From Maricaulis sp. (GTDB lineage Bacteria > Pseudomonadota > Alphaproteobacteria > Caulobacterales > Maricaulaceae): 55,448 bases of DNA. A program made the translations under genes and the position numbers. A model generated the notes under the pieces. The model made no database searches. It was not told the DNA's origin and was given only the letters and a program-made list of their open reading frames with translations. The stretch covers positions 1 through 55,448 of the forward strand of contig NZ_JASBRW010000013.1 in assembly GCF_030149235.1 (NCBI RefSeq). The letters are read 5' to 3'. Positions 6,955-16,389 of the stretch are shown one piece after another. The first letter of the stretch is position 1, and each line of letters begins with the position of its first letter.

Positions 6955-8589
6955 TTATTCGGCAGCAGTTTCCAGCGTCTTGGCCTTCAGCTTCGGCGCT
7001 GCGGCCCGGACATAGGGCGCGACATGGTCTTCGAATTTCTTGAAGTTGTCGGTGAACATGGTCGCCAGCTTCGTCGCCTGTGCGTCATAGGCGTCCTTGT
7101 CGGCCCAGGTCGAACGCGGGTCGAGGATCGCGTCGTCTACACCGGCCACCGAGACCGGCACCATGAAGCCGAAATTCGCGTCTTCGCGGTAGGCAGCGCT
7201 CTTCAGGGATCCATCAAGGGCCGCATTGAGCAGGGCGCGGGTGGCCTTGATCGGCATGCGCTGACCCGTGCCGTAGGCACCGCCGGTCCAGCCGGTATTG
7301 ACCAGCCAGCAATCGACATCGTGCTCGGCGATCAGTTCGCGCAGCAGAGCCCCGTAATCGGCCGGGTGGCGCGGCATGAACGGCGCGCCAAAGCAGGCGG
7401 AGAAGGTGGCGGTCGGCTCGGTCACGCCTTTTTCGGTGCCCGCGACCTTGGCCGTGTAACCGGACAGGAAGTGATACATGGCCTGGGCCGGGGTCAGCTT
7501 GGCGATCGGCGGCATAATGCCGAAGGCGTCACAGGTCAGCATGACCAGGTTTTTCGGATGGCCGCAGGTGCCGGTCGCACTGGCATTCGGAATCGCACTG
7601 ATCGGATAGGCGCCGCGCGAGTTCTCCGCCAGGGTCGCGTCATCCAGGTCAAGCTCGCGCGTGACCGGGTCCATGACGACGTTTTCCAGCACCGTGCCCC
7701 ACATCTTGGTGGTGGCGTGGATCTCCGGCTCGGCTTCGGCCGACAGGCGGATCATCTTGGCGTAGCAACCGCCTTCGAAATTGAACAGGCCATTGGGCGA
7801 CCAGCCGTGCTCGTCATCGCCGATCAGTTCGCGATTGGCGTCGGCGGAAAGGGTGGTCTTGCCGGTGCCGGACAGGCCGAAGAAGATCGCCGCATCATCA
7901 TCCTTGCCCGCATTGACCGAGCAGTGCATCGGCATGATGCCCTTGGCCGGCAGCAGGTAGTTGAGAATGGTGAAGACGGATTTCTTGGTCTCGCCGGCAT
8001 AGGAGGTGCCGCCGATCAGCACCATCTTGCGGTCGAAATCGACACCGATGACGGTTTCAGAGCGGCAGCCATGGCGCTCCGGGTCGGCCTTGAAGCTCGG
8101 CAGGTTCACAATGGTGAACTGGGCGTCGAAGCCGGCATATTCGTCAGCCGCCGGGATGCGCAGCAGATGGCGGATAAAGAGCGAGTGCCAGGCCAGCTCG
8201 TTGACCACGCGCACCGGCAGGCGGTGTTCCGTGTCGGCGCCGCCGAAGAGCTGCTGGACGAAGAGTTCCTTGCCGGCCATGTGGGCCTTGAAGTCATCCC
8301 AGAGATTGCTGAACTGCTCCGGCGTCATCGACGCATTATTGTCCCACCAGACCTGGTCTTCGGTGGAGGCATCGCGAACCGTGAACTTGTCCTTGGCGGA
8401 CCGGCCGGTGTGCTCGCCGGTTTTCACGACCAGGGCGCCACCCTCGGCCACTTCACCTTCGCCGCGGCGGACGATTTCCTGATACAGGCGGGCTTCGTTC
8501 CAGTTGAGATTGATCGGGCCGGTTTCAATACCCATGGCGCTCAGGCCGCCATCAAGACGAACGGCTTCGGTACGATCACTGGTGGACAT
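6955..8589 (-). CDS. pckA: Phosphoenolpyruvate carboxykinase (ATP)
   Basis: 544 residues. It catalyses oxaloacetate + ATP to PEP + CO2, the entry to gluconeogenesis. The P-loop [11 protein letters not shown], the segment [13 protein letters not shown] and [15 protein letters not shown] are hallmarks of ATP-dependent PEPCK. The start at 8589 ([10 protein letters not shown]) is chosen because it gives the normal family length and has TTAGG upstream; the reading frame is open for 63 more codons without recognisable sequence. A single gene with a terminator at 6896-6933. A palindrome at 8811-8828 may control it. Confidence 0.95.
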   Translation of the reverse strand: MSTSDRTEAVRLDGGLSAMGIETGPINLNWNEARLYQEIVRRGEGEVAEGGALVVKTGEHTGRSAKDKFTVRDASTEDQVWWDNNASMTPEQFSNLWDDFKAHMAGKELFVQQLFGGADTEHRLPVRVVNELAWHSLFIRHLLRIPAADEYAGFDAQFTIVNLPSFKADPERHGCRSETVIGVDFDRKMVLIGGTSYAGETKKSVFTILNYLLPAKGIMPMHCSVNAGKDDDAAIFFGLSGTGKTTLSADANRELIGDDEHGWSPNGLFNFEGGCYAKMIRLSAEAEPEIHATTKMWGTVLENVVMDPVTRELDLDDATLAENSRGAYPISAIPNASATGTCGHPKNLVMLTCDAFGIMPPIAKLTPAQAMYHFLSGYTAKVAGTEKGVTEPTATFSACFGAPFMPRHPADYGALLRELIAEHDVDCWLVNTGWTGGAYGTGQRMPIKATRALLNAALDGSLKSAAYREDANFGFMVPVSVAGVDDAILDPRSTWADKDAYDAQATKLATMFTDNFKKFEDHVAPYVRAAAPKLKAKTLETAAE

Positions 8590-8810
8590 ATTGCCTAACC
8601 CCCAACTGGCCCGCTCCATACACTTGGCGGGCGTGATGCTTGGCGGCGCACCGGCCTCTTTCAGGCCGGGCATTCCGCGCACTCCTATGCCGGCGGCGCG
8701 TTGTCGCGTCTCATCCGGCTCCCGGTTGAAGAGCCGCCGGTACCAGATCAAATCCGACCGGGAAAGCCCTAAAGACACGCGAGTTTAGCACAGGAAAATT
8801 CCGGGAAGCG

Positions 8811-8828
8811 AATGTTATCGCAAACATT
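8811..8828. promoter_or_regulatory. Palindrome upstream of pckA, LacI-family-like operator
   Basis: AATGTTATCGCAAACATT has 6-base inverted arms (AATGTT/AACATT) and resembles operators of GntR/IdnR-type LacI-family repressors (ATGTTACCGGTAACAT). It lies about 220 bases before pckA and just upstream of a weak -10 candidate (TAAACT, 8782-8787 minus strand). LacI-family carbon regulators control pckA in some alphaproteobacteria, so a link to gluconeogenic control is plausible but inferred. The remaining intergenic sequence 8590-8966 has a GC hairpin at 8651-8669 and no gene. Confidence 0.4.
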
Positions 8829-8966
8829 TTTGACGCTATTCCGGTTTTCCCATTTGTCCGCAGGGAGATGGCCAATAAAGACAAACCTGCTCGGCGCATG
8901 ACCGGGCAAACTCACTTTTTGCAACAAAATTCGCAGTCGAAGCGTCGTGCGCGAACGTGGCGGGCG

Positions 8967-9863
8967 CTACTCGGCCGGGAGGGGAATGAATTCGGTCTCA
9001 CCCTCGGGCATCAAAAAGCGCCCTCCGGCCGGAAACCCGTCCTCGCCGGCGGCTTGCCAGGCCGCCTTGGCCGCCTCGATCTTGTCCTTGCGGGTGGCTA
9101 CGAAATTCCAGAAAATATGACGCTCGCCGAGCGGAGCCCCGCCGCAGATCATGATGCGGCTATCCGCGCTCGCTTCCATCTCCGGGGCGCTGCCCGGCGC
9201 GATGACCGCCATATCCCCGGGCTTGAGCACGACCCCGTCAATCGTCATCGCCCCCTGCACGAGATAAACAGCGCGCTCGTCATGCTCGATATCGAGGGGC
9301 AGGCGGGCTCCGGCCGGCAATTCGCCATGCAGGTAGAAGATGGGCGAATACTGCCGGATCGGTGCGGTATGGCCCCAGGCTGTGCCGAGGATCAGCCGGA
9401 AACGGCCGTCGCCGCGCTCAAAGTCCGGCAGCTCGTCTGCGCCGGCATGCTCGAACAGCGGAGCGTCTTCCTCATGCTCCTCAGGCAGGGCGACCCAAGT
9501 CTGAATCCCGAACATGTAATGCCCGTCCTCGCGCTCCGGCGAGGGCGTGCGCTCGGAGTGGGCGACGCCGTAGCCGGCGGTCATCCAGTTGACTTCACCG
9601 GGCCGGATCACCGTGTCGACACCGATCGTGTCGCGGTGGCGTAGTGCGCCGTCAAACAGATAGGTGACGGTGGCCAGGCCGATATGCGGATGCGGACGTA
9701 CATCTATGCCTGTGCCGGGCTCGAACTGGGCCGGCCCCATCTGGTCGAAGAAGATGAACGGCCCGACCAGTCGCCGTTTCGGAGCTGGCAGGACGCGCCG
9801 GACTTCAAACCCACCCAGGTCGCGTGCGCGGCCGGAGATCACAAGTTCAATCGAGGCAGACAT
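8967..9863 (-). CDS. Pirin family protein
   Basis: 298 residues with the two-cupin architecture of pirins. The N-terminal cupin carries the metal site in RPHPHIGLATVTYLFDG (two His) and the downstream TAGYGVAHSER (His and Glu). Pirins are iron-binding cytoplasmic proteins; bacterial members act as quercetin 2,3-dioxygenases or modulators of metabolic enzymes, and the substrate cannot be told from sequence. The conserved FFDQMGPAQF segment precedes the metal site as in the family. It is divergent from the M28 peptidase, with 90 bases between the starts. Confidence 0.9.
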   Translation of the reverse strand: MSASIELVISGRARDLGGFEVRRVLPAPKRRLVGPFIFFDQMGPAQFEPGTGIDVRPHPHIGLATVTYLFDGALRHRDTIGVDTVIRPGEVNWMTAGYGVAHSERTPSPEREDGHYMFGIQTWVALPEEHEEDAPLFEHAGADELPDFERGDGRFRLILGTAWGHTAPIRQYSPIFYLHGELPAGARLPLDIEHDERAVYLVQGAMTIDGVVLKPGDMAVIAPGSAPEMEASADSRIMICGGAPLGERHIFWNFVATRKDKIEAAKAAWQAAGEDGFPAGGRFLMPEGETEFIPLPAE

Positions 9864-9953
9864 GGCGCATCCTTCTGCATAAGCGCGTATCTAGACATTG
9901 CCGGAGCAGGGCCCCATCGCGTAGTTTCCCCGCAATATCTAAGGGAGGCACCG

Positions 9954-11375
9954 TTGAAATCAATTCTCGCCGCTGGGGCGGCACTCCTGTTGGCCGTGCC
10001 TGCGTTTGCGCAGGACCGGCACGAACTCGAGCCTCATGAAGCGGAAACCGCGCAGCAGCTGATCGAGCAGGCGCTGGAATCCGATCTGGCCTGGGACATT
10101 GTGGAATCGCTGACCACTGAAGTTGGTCCGCGTCTGGGAGGCTCGGAAGCCGAAGCGCGGGCGCGTGAATGGGGCCGCGAGCTGGGCGAAGAGCTGGGTT
10201 TCGACCGGGTGAGCATCGAAGAATTCTCGATGCCGTTCTGGGAACGTGGCGATACCGAAATCACCATGACCGCGCCCTATCAGCAGGTGCTCTACGGGAC
10301 GGCGCTGGGCGGCTCCGGCCGGTCACCGCGCCTGCGCGACATCAATGCCCAGATCGCATATTTCCGCACGCTGGACGATCTGATGGCGGCCGAGGATGGT
10401 TCGCTGGAAGGCCGTATCGCCTTTGTTGATGGCGAGATGATGGTGAAGAGCCAGACCGGTGCCGGTTACGGCCCGGCCAACCAGCGCCGCCGGGTCGGCT
10501 GGCAGCATGCCGAGCGGGCCGGTGCTGAGGCGCTCGTCGTGCGCTCTGTGGGCTCTTCCAACCGCCGCTTTGCCCATACCGGCATGATGTCCTCGCTCAA
10601 TGGCGATTGGGCCGACATCCCGGTGCTGGCCGTGTCCAATCCCGATGCGGATCACCTGCGCCGTCTGCATGAAAATGGCGAGACCATTGAATTCCGCATC
10701 CGCTCGCATGCCGGCTGGCGTGGTGAGGTGACCAGCGGCAATGTCATTCTCGACATTATCGGCCGCGAGCGTCCCGAGGAGATCGTTCTTATCGGCGGTC
10801 ATCTCGATAGCTGGGACCAGGGCACGGGTGCCGTTGATGATGGGGCGGGTATCGCCATTACCGTGGCAGCAGCCGAGCTCATCGCCCGACTGCCTCAGCG
10901 TCCGCGCCGCACCATTCGCGTGGTGATGTTCGGTGCCGAGGAGGTGGGCCTGCTCGGCGCTCGCGCCTATGCCGCGCAGCACATGGGCGAGGTCGCCAAT
11001 CACGTCATCGCGACCGAATCCGATTTCGGTGCCGATACGATCTGGCGGTTTGTCTCCAATGTGGACGAGGGCGCCAATCCGGCGATCGATGCCATCCATC
11101 GCGAGATCCAGCACCTCGGTATCATTCGCGGTGGCTCCAATGTGCCGGGCGGTGGTCCGGATATCATTCCGCTGGCCATGGCCGGTGTGCCGACGGTGCG
11201 GCTGCAGCAGAATGGCCGGGATTATTTCGACCTGCACCACACGCCGGACGACACGCTCGACAAGATCGATCCGGAAGCCCTGGCGCAGAATGTCGCCGCC
11301 TATGCGGCCTTCACCTATCTCGCCGCCGAGATGGATGTCGAGTTCCGCCGCGACATGGAAGCGGTGGGCGAATAA
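9954..11375 (+). CDS. M28 family exported metallopeptidase (carboxypeptidase Q-like)
   Basis: 473 residues including a signal peptide (LAAGAALLLAVPAFA, cleaved before QDRHEL). Zinc ligands and catalytic residues of M28 are visible: His in GGHLDSWDQGTG, Asp in AVDDGAG, Glu-Glu in FGAEEVGLLGA, Asp in ATESDFGAD and His in LHHTPDDT. A PA-insert lies between the N-terminal region and the catalytic part. The overall form resembles carboxypeptidase Q / PGCP, so it probably trims peptides in the periplasm. TTG at 9954 is chosen because GGGAGG lies just upstream and the signal peptide begins there; the frame stays open to 9684 without sense. Confidence 0.9.
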   Translation: MKSILAAGAALLLAVPAFAQDRHELEPHEAETAQQLIEQALESDLAWDIVESLTTEVGPRLGGSEAEARAREWGRELGEELGFDRVSIEEFSMPFWERGDTEITMTAPYQQVLYGTALGGSGRSPRLRDINAQIAYFRTLDDLMAAEDGSLEGRIAFVDGEMMVKSQTGAGYGPANQRRRVGWQHAERAGAEALVVRSVGSSNRRFAHTGMMSSLNGDWADIPVLAVSNPDADHLRRLHENGETIEFRIRSHAGWRGEVTSGNVILDIIGRERPEEIVLIGGHLDSWDQGTGAVDDGAGIAITVAAAELIARLPQRPRRTIRVVMFGAEEVGLLGARAYAAQHMGEVANHVIATESDFGADTIWRFVSNVDEGANPAIDAIHREIQHLGIIRGGSNVPGGGPDIIPLAMAGVPTVRLQQNGRDYFDLHHTPDDTLDKIDPEALAQNVAAYAAFTYLAAEMDVEFRRDMEAVGE

Positions 11376-11400
11376 GGCCCCGCACGTATCGCGAATAGAA

Positions 11401-11430
11401 AAGCCCCGGCCAATTGGCCGGGGCTTTTTT
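11401..11430 (+). terminator. Terminator after the M28 peptidase
   Basis: AAGCCCCGGCC and GGCCGGGGCTT form an 11-bp stem with loop AATT followed by T residues. It separates two convergent genes and may serve both. Confidence 0.9.
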
Positions 11431-11450
11431 ACTCACCGCTAGCGGAGGGG

Positions 11451-12119
11451 CTAGCTCGCGAAATCATAGGCGCCGCCGCGCTCCAGGGCAGCCTTGTAGG
11501 CCGGGCGGGCGTGGATGCGCTCCACATAGGCTTTGACGTTGGGATAGAGCTCGAACATGTCCGAACGCGATCCGCCGGCCTCGAGCGGAAAGCTCATCTG
11601 AATGTCGGCCGCGGACAGGGCGTCACCGACCAGCCAGTCACGGCCCTCGAGGTGCTCATTGATATAGGTCAGGAGATTCTTGATCTCCGGGCCGGTGTAA
11701 TTCGTGTCCAGCTGGTTGGCGATCGCCTTGATGACTGGCTTGACGAAGAAGGGGACCTTGGCCTCGGTGAGACGGCCGATGATCAGCTTGACCAGCAGCG
11801 GCGGCATCAGCGAGCCCTCCGCGAAGTGCAGCCAATAGACCCAGTCGCGATGCTCGGGCGTGCCCGGCTCCGGCTTCAGCTGCGGCGCATAGGTGCTGGC
11901 GAGATATTCGATAATGGCCCCGGACTCGGCCACGGTGACATCGCCATCGGTGATGACGGGAGACTTGCCCAGCGGATGAACGGCACGCAGCGAGGCCGGC
12001 GCGCGCATGGTCTCCGTGTCACGGTCATATTTCGCAATCTCGTACTGGACGCCGATCTCTTCCAGCATCCAGAGCACGCGCTGCGAGCGTGAATTGTTCA
12101 AATGGTGGACGGTGATCAT
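11451..12119 (-). CDS. Glutathione S-transferase family protein
   Basis: 222 residues. The N-terminal thioredoxin-like domain has HHLNNSRSQRVLWMLEEIG, GKSPVITDGDVTVAESGAII (the cis-Pro and the glutathione-binding ES pair), and the C-terminal helical domain has WLVGDALSAADIQMSFPLE. It probably conjugates or reduces substrates with glutathione in the cytoplasm; the substrate is unknown. ATG at 12119 has GAGG nine bases upstream; a TTG at 12134 would add five residues. It is a single gene convergent with the M28 peptidase. Confidence 0.9.
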   Translation of the reverse strand: MITVHHLNNSRSQRVLWMLEEIGVQYEIAKYDRDTETMRAPASLRAVHPLGKSPVITDGDVTVAESGAIIEYLASTYAPQLKPEPGTPEHRDWVYWLHFAEGSLMPPLLVKLIIGRLTEAKVPFFVKPVIKAIANQLDTNYTGPEIKNLLTYINEHLEGRDWLVGDALSAADIQMSFPLEAGGSRSDMFELYPNVKAYVERIHARPAYKAALERGGAYDFAS

Positions 12120-12192
12120 CCTGGAGTGCCTCAATATTCAATCGCATTCTCAATACGAGGCAGGGCGAAATCAGATCACTCGGGCCTGACGA

Positions 12193-12516
12193 TTATTCTG
12201 CGAAACTGTCACAGGGCTCGACCGGGCGCTGCCAGCCCTCCAGCTGCATGTCGAGATCGAGGCCGGCGCGCTGCAACCGGAGGCGCAATTGCTCGGCCAG
12301 GCGCGGATCACCGCCTGACAGGTCGATCAGGGTGTAAAAGCCCAGGCGGACGACGTCGCCAACATGGGTATGACCATGATCAGCCAGGGTGAAGGCCAGT
12401 TCCACCAGGTGCGGACTGGGCGTGCAGAAGCTGACGATATCCTGGTCGACAAACGGATTGCGGGCGGAACGGGTCCAGCGCCAATCTGCATCACTCTGAA
12501 GGGGGTTGAGGGTCAC
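12193..12516 (-). CDS. Hypothetical protein
   Basis: 107 residues from a GTG at 12516 with AGG nine bases upstream; an ATG at 12594 would add 26 residues of unlikely sequence. It has no signal peptide or membrane segment. The middle part (VELAFTLADHGHTHVGDVVRLGFYTLIDLSGG) is mixed alpha/beta and rich in His and Asp. No family is recognised. It lies 73 bases upstream of the GST on the same strand and may be co-transcribed with it. Confidence that it is real rests on codon bias. Confidence 0.6.
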   Translation of the reverse strand: MTLNPLQSDADWRWTRSARNPFVDQDIVSFCTPSPHLVELAFTLADHGHTHVGDVVRLGFYTLIDLSGGDPRLAEQLRLRLQRAGLDLDMQLEGWQRPVEPCDSFAE

Positions 12517-12592
12517 AACACAATACCTAGTGGGCCTAGTGCCAATCAATACCAGATATAGTGAAGGATGCGCGACTGAGTCGGAAGCGCTC

Positions 12593-12633
12593 AATGCCGC
12601 CAGCTCCGTCAGATCCTGTGGAGCGGCGGCATT
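12593..12633. other. Long stem-loop between two genes
   Basis: AATGCCGCC (12593-12601) pairs with GGCGGCATT (12625-12633), extended by GCTCC/GGAGC. It follows the gene at 12657-13445 on the minus strand but no T run follows on either strand, so it may be a 3' end stabiliser or a factor-dependent terminator. Confidence 0.45.
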
Positions 12634-12656
12634 CGTAATTTTAAATCAATGACTTG

Positions 12657-13445
12657 TTAGATGCCGGTCCAACGGGCCCGCATGCCGAGACGATCGAAAA
12701 CCTCGTCCCAATAGGCCCGCAACGGTCCGCGCTGATCGGCTTCCCAGCGATCGCGGGGAATCAGCCGGATCTCGATTTCAACGCCGCGTAGATTGTCGCC
12801 ATAGGTATCGCGCACGGCATTGGCGACCGTGGCAGCATTCGGCAGGCGCTGTTCCAGATTGCCCCGGCTGCGGCCATAGACCGAGAAAATCTCCGAGTTC
12901 TGCAGCATGTCCGAGACCAGCACGATGCGGCGGGCCGGTACGCTTTCGTCAAAAACCGGCTCCTGGGCCAGGCGCGCCAGGGCCTCGATGATCGGGCTGT
13001 TGGGCGCATTCTTCGGCAGGATCAGGTCGGCGAGGGCGCGCTCCAGCGGGTCTGCGAACAGGGCTTCATAACGCGCCTGCACGCGATCCGGATTGCGATA
13101 CAGCGGATTGACCTGCTCGCCAGCGCCCGGATTACACAGGGAGAAGCGGTTGGTATTGCGCAGCTGGCCGCTTTCATTGAGCTCGTAGAGCGACAGGCGT
13201 TCACCGACCTCAAGTCCGTTGCGCTCGCGCAGGATGACGCCCTCGATGGAGCTGGCCTGCTGCGGCGAGTAGAGGTCCGTCTTGTCGATGACGACGACGC
13301 GATGCGGTGGCGTGGCGCCGACCAGGCAGAGCGTTTCGCTGTCATATTCGTCCGGCGTCAGCATGAAAGCTGCGTAGCTGATCCCGCCAAGAATGGCGGC
13401 GACAATGATCAGATTGAAAAAACCGATGATATCGCGTCCCGACAT
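12657..13445 (-). CDS. Membrane-anchored protein with vWA-like domain
   Basis: 262 residues with one N-terminal membrane segment (about 7-28) and the rest predicted outside the cytoplasm. The soluble part has a Rossmann-like pattern: HRVVVIDKTDLYS (a MIDAS-like D-x-T), SPIIEALARLA, RRIVLVSDMLQNS (strand plus SD) and GVEIEIRLIPRD. This resembles von Willebrand factor A domains, which bind metal and partner proteins, but the DxSxS motif is only partly kept (DKTDLYS). Two Cys (C40 and C104 region) may form a disulfide. It follows the four-helix membrane protein gene by 63 bases on the same strand. No named family is recognised. Confidence 0.75.
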   Translation of the reverse strand: MSGRDIIGFFNLIIVAAILGGISYAAFMLTPDEYDSETLCLVGATPPHRVVVIDKTDLYSPQQASSIEGVILRERNGLEVGERLSLYELNESGQLRNTNRFSLCNPGAGEQVNPLYRNPDRVQARYEALFADPLERALADLILPKNAPNSPIIEALARLAQEPVFDESVPARRIVLVSDMLQNSEIFSVYGRSRGNLEQRLPNAATVANAVRDTYGDNLRGVEIEIRLIPRDRWEADQRGPLRAYWDEVFDRLGMRARWTGI

Positions 13446-13508
13446 ATTCCCCCCCGTCGCTCCGCTGGTTGATGAGGAGCGGCACCCAGCACGCCGCTCC
13501 CCGCAAGA

Positions 13509-14447
13509 TTATGCCGGATCGATCTGGGCCTTGGCCAGAGTGCGCGTACCCGGGCCGGCGAGGTCGGTATTGACCTCGATCAGCAGATCATTGGCCTGAG
13601 ACAGCAGTTCCAGCTCCGGCTCGCTCAACTTCTTGACATTGCGATAGCCGACTTCCGTGGCCCGCTCGAGGTCCTTGGCGGCCGATTCCAGGCGCTTGGA
13701 AACGCCGGCATAGCCCAGGATCGGATCCGAGAAGGTCCGGCCCTTATAGGCGGCGATCGCCGCGAAGGTCGTGCCGAGGATAAACAGCAGCAGGGCTTCA
13801 AGCGTCTGGAAGCCGAACGGGTTTTCGCGCACGGCCAGGACCGGGGCGAGGACCTCGCCGGTCTCACCGGCGCCGCCCAGCGCCAGGGTCGCGGCGTTGA
13901 ACTCCAGCAAATCGCGGAAATGCGCCGCCGTCAGGTTGAGCATGACCAGCGCGATGGAGGTCGCCACAATGGTCAGGACACCCAGCGCGATATGCAGCCG
14001 GCGATGCGGGTTGGACAACAGGCGGAAGCCCAGGAAGCCGATCAGGAAGAAGGCAGCGATCACATTGGTGAAGGACACGGTGATGGCCTGCAGCCAGCCG
14101 CCCAGCAGACCCAAGTCTGAGCCCTTGGAGAAGAAATAGGCATTGGCCAGTCCCTCGAACAGGACCAGTGAAGCCAGGATCGAGAAGTGCATGATGTGCG
14201 ATTTGGGATAAACTGCAGCGCGCTCGATCGGCTTGATTGCGCCTTCGCCCTCGGTGCTCTTGAACGCAACCGCTCCGTCCCAGGTGCGGCGGAACAGGAT
14301 CATGTCGTGGCGTTTGGCGTCGGCGAAGGACATCGCCTTGCGCAGACGGGTCATTTCGACCGGCGAGCGCAGGTCGCGTTGGGTGTCCTGGCCGGCGGCA
14401 CGATCGAACGTGTCGTCGTCGAACTGTCTTACAGCGTCTAAGGGCAT
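13509..14447 (-). CDS. Four-helix integral membrane protein, function unknown
   Basis: 312 residues. After a soluble N-terminus of about 90 residues there are four membrane segments (SILASLVLFEGLANAYFF; VSFTNVIAAFFLIGFLGF; LGVLTIVATSIALVML; TLEALLLFILGTTFAAIAA), with a coiled-coil-like tail (SKRLESAAKDLERATEVGYRN and beyond). The start at 14447 has GAGGGGG upstream and is preferred to 14489. The neighbouring vWA-like protein (12657-13445) is 63 bases downstream, so both probably form an operon and a membrane complex. No family is recognised. Confidence 0.75.
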   Translation of the reverse strand: MPLDAVRQFDDDTFDRAAGQDTQRDLRSPVEMTRLRKAMSFADAKRHDMILFRRTWDGAVAFKSTEGEGAIKPIERAAVYPKSHIMHFSILASLVLFEGLANAYFFSKGSDLGLLGGWLQAITVSFTNVIAAFFLIGFLGFRLLSNPHRRLHIALGVLTIVATSIALVMLNLTAAHFRDLLEFNAATLALGGAGETGEVLAPVLAVRENPFGFQTLEALLLFILGTTFAAIAAYKGRTFSDPILGYAGVSKRLESAAKDLERATEVGYRNVKKLSEPELELLSQANDLLIEVNTDLAGPGTRTLAKAQIDPA

Positions 14448-14627
14448 GGCCTCCCCCTCAAAATTTCGCCCGGTGGGCTTCATTAGCATGGTTAATGAGC
14501 AAATGTGGCAGCGACGTGCGCGTATACGGGCAATTTTGCGTGTCGGCGATGAACCCTGCCTGAGCGCCCTTGTGCGTTTGGTCCGAAGACGCCTAGTTTT
14601 ACAGGCAAATAACGCCAGGGGAGGGCG

Positions 14628-16382
14628 ATGAGAATGAGCCGCACAAGACGGGATTTCCTCAAGGTTTCAGCCGCAGGAGCGGCCTTGGCCGGCTCGGGCT
14701 GTAGTCAATTGGGGCAGGAATCGGGCGAATTGGACGGAATTTCCGATTCGCCTTCGGGGGGAGAAGCCGCTTCCGAGGCCCTGCGCGCGGCCGAAACCCT
14801 CTTCGATGTCAGCTACACCGATGCCGAACGGGCGCAGATCATTGATGGTCTGGAAGAGTGGATAAGCCGGCTTGAGCGCCTGCGGGCCGTCGAGAAGCCG
14901 AACGCGCTGGCGCCGGCCAGTGTTTTCGATCCACGGCTGCCGGGCCGGGAATACGCGCCACAGGCGAATACTGTCGCTGGGGCCGGGGACGATGCCGGTG
15001 CGCTGCCCGGATCGGACGCGGACATTGCCTTCGCTCCGGCGTGGAAACAGGCGCAATGGCTGCGCCGCGGGGCGATCACGTCGCAGCGTCTGACCGAGAT
15101 CTATCTCCAGCGGATCGCCCGCCATGGCAGCGCGCTGGAGTGTTTCGTGACCGTGACGGCCGGGTTGGCCCGCGAACAGGCCGCTCGGGCCGATCGCGAA
15201 TTGGCTGCCGGTCAGGATCGCGGCCCGCTGCACGGTATTCCCTACGGCATGAAGGACATTATCGATGTCGCCGGCATCCCCGCGACCTGGGGCGCCATGC
15301 CCTATCGTGACCGGGTGGCGCAAAACGATGCAACGGTGACGGCGCTCCTCGCCGAAGCCGGGGCCGTGCATCTCGGCAAGACCACCAATGGTGCCATTGC
15401 CTATGGTGATCTCTGGTTTGATGGCCGGACGCGCAATCCGTGGAACCTGGAAGAGGGCTCCTCCGGCTCCAGCGCGGGCTCGGCCTCGGCCACAGCGGCC
15501 GGCCTGGTCAGTTTTGCCATCGGCACCGAGACCCTCGGCTCTATCGTCTCGCCGTCCAATCGCTGCGGCACGACCGGACTTCGGCCGACCTTCGGGCGGG
15601 TGTCGCGCGCCGGGGCCATGGCCTTGTGCTGGAGCCTGGACAAGATCGGACCGATCACCCGTTCGGTCGAGGATACCGCCTGGGTGCTGGCGGCCATCAA
15701 TGCAGAGGATGCCCGGGACCCGGGCTCTCTCGGGCATGGTTTCAGCGCGGATCTGGGTGCCGAGGTGGCCGGGATGCGCGTGGGCTATAACCCGGCCTGG
15801 TTCGAGGCGGGCAGTGGTGCTGATCGCGCCGCTCTGGCGGCAGCCCGGGATGCCGGGGTGGAGCTGGTCGAGTTTGCCATGCCGGACCTGCCCTATGACG
15901 CGCTGTTTGCGGTGGTTGAAGCGGAATCGGCCGCGGCCTTTGAAGAGCTGACCCTGAGCAATCGTGATGATGAGCTGCGCTGGCAGGCCAATGCGGCCTG
16001 GCCCAATACCTGGCGCCGGGCCCGCCTGATCTCGGCTGTCGATCTGATCAATGTCGACCGTCTGCGCCGCCGCGTGATGCAGGAAATCGATCAGGCGATG
16101 AGCGGGATGGAGGCCGTGATCGGGCCCAATTTCGCCGGCGCGATGCTGACCATCACCAATTATACCGGACACCCGCAGCTGGCTGTTAAGTCCGGCTATA
16201 ACGATGTGGCCAGCCGCGTCCCCGCGGGTGTCGAGGCATCCGATGCGGAGGCGCTTTACCGGGTGCCGCAGACCACCAGCATCTGGGCCCCCTTATTCCG
16301 TGAAGAGGCCGCCCTGCGGCTTGGAGTGGCCATTGAACGCCGTCTCGGCGTGGCCGAAGATCATCCGCCGCAATTCCTGTGA
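14628..16382 (+). CDS. Tat-exported amidase (amidase signature family), probable lipoprotein
   Basis: 584 residues. The N-terminus has a twin-arginine signal (SRTRRDFLKVSAAGAAL) ending in a lipobox AGSGC with C25, so it is probably folded in the cytoplasm, exported by Tat and lipidated. The amidase signature is complete in outline: Lys in YGMKDIIDVAG and the Gly/Ser-rich region EEGSSGSSAGSASATAAG with the cis-Ser and nucleophile Ser. It would hydrolyse an amide bond in the periplasm; the substrate cannot be assigned. The gene begins after GGGAGGG and is followed seven bases later by a GST gene, implying an operon. Confidence 0.88.
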   Translation: MRMSRTRRDFLKVSAAGAALAGSGCSQLGQESGELDGISDSPSGGEAASEALRAAETLFDVSYTDAERAQIIDGLEEWISRLERLRAVEKPNALAPASVFDPRLPGREYAPQANTVAGAGDDAGALPGSDADIAFAPAWKQAQWLRRGAITSQRLTEIYLQRIARHGSALECFVTVTAGLAREQAARADRELAAGQDRGPLHGIPYGMKDIIDVAGIPATWGAMPYRDRVAQNDATVTALLAEAGAVHLGKTTNGAIAYGDLWFDGRTRNPWNLEEGSSGSSAGSASATAAGLVSFAIGTETLGSIVSPSNRCGTTGLRPTFGRVSRAGAMALCWSLDKIGPITRSVEDTAWVLAAINAEDARDPGSLGHGFSADLGAEVAGMRVGYNPAWFEAGSGADRAALAAARDAGVELVEFAMPDLPYDALFAVVEAESAAAFEELTLSNRDDELRWQANAAWPNTWRRARLISAVDLINVDRLRRRVMQEIDQAMSGMEAVIGPNFAGAMLTITNYTGHPQLAVKSGYNDVASRVPAGVEASDAEALYRVPQTTSIWAPLFREEAALRLGVAIERRLGVAEDHPPQFL

Positions 16383-16389
16383 GGACGAC

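Noticed and set aside
9684..9953. N-terminal extension of the M28 peptidase
   Set aside because: It overlaps the pirin gene and would hide the signal peptide; TTG 9954 has a strong ribosome site.
14667..16172. Open frame opposite the amidase
   Set aside because: Antisense shadow; the amidase signature on the other strand is complete.
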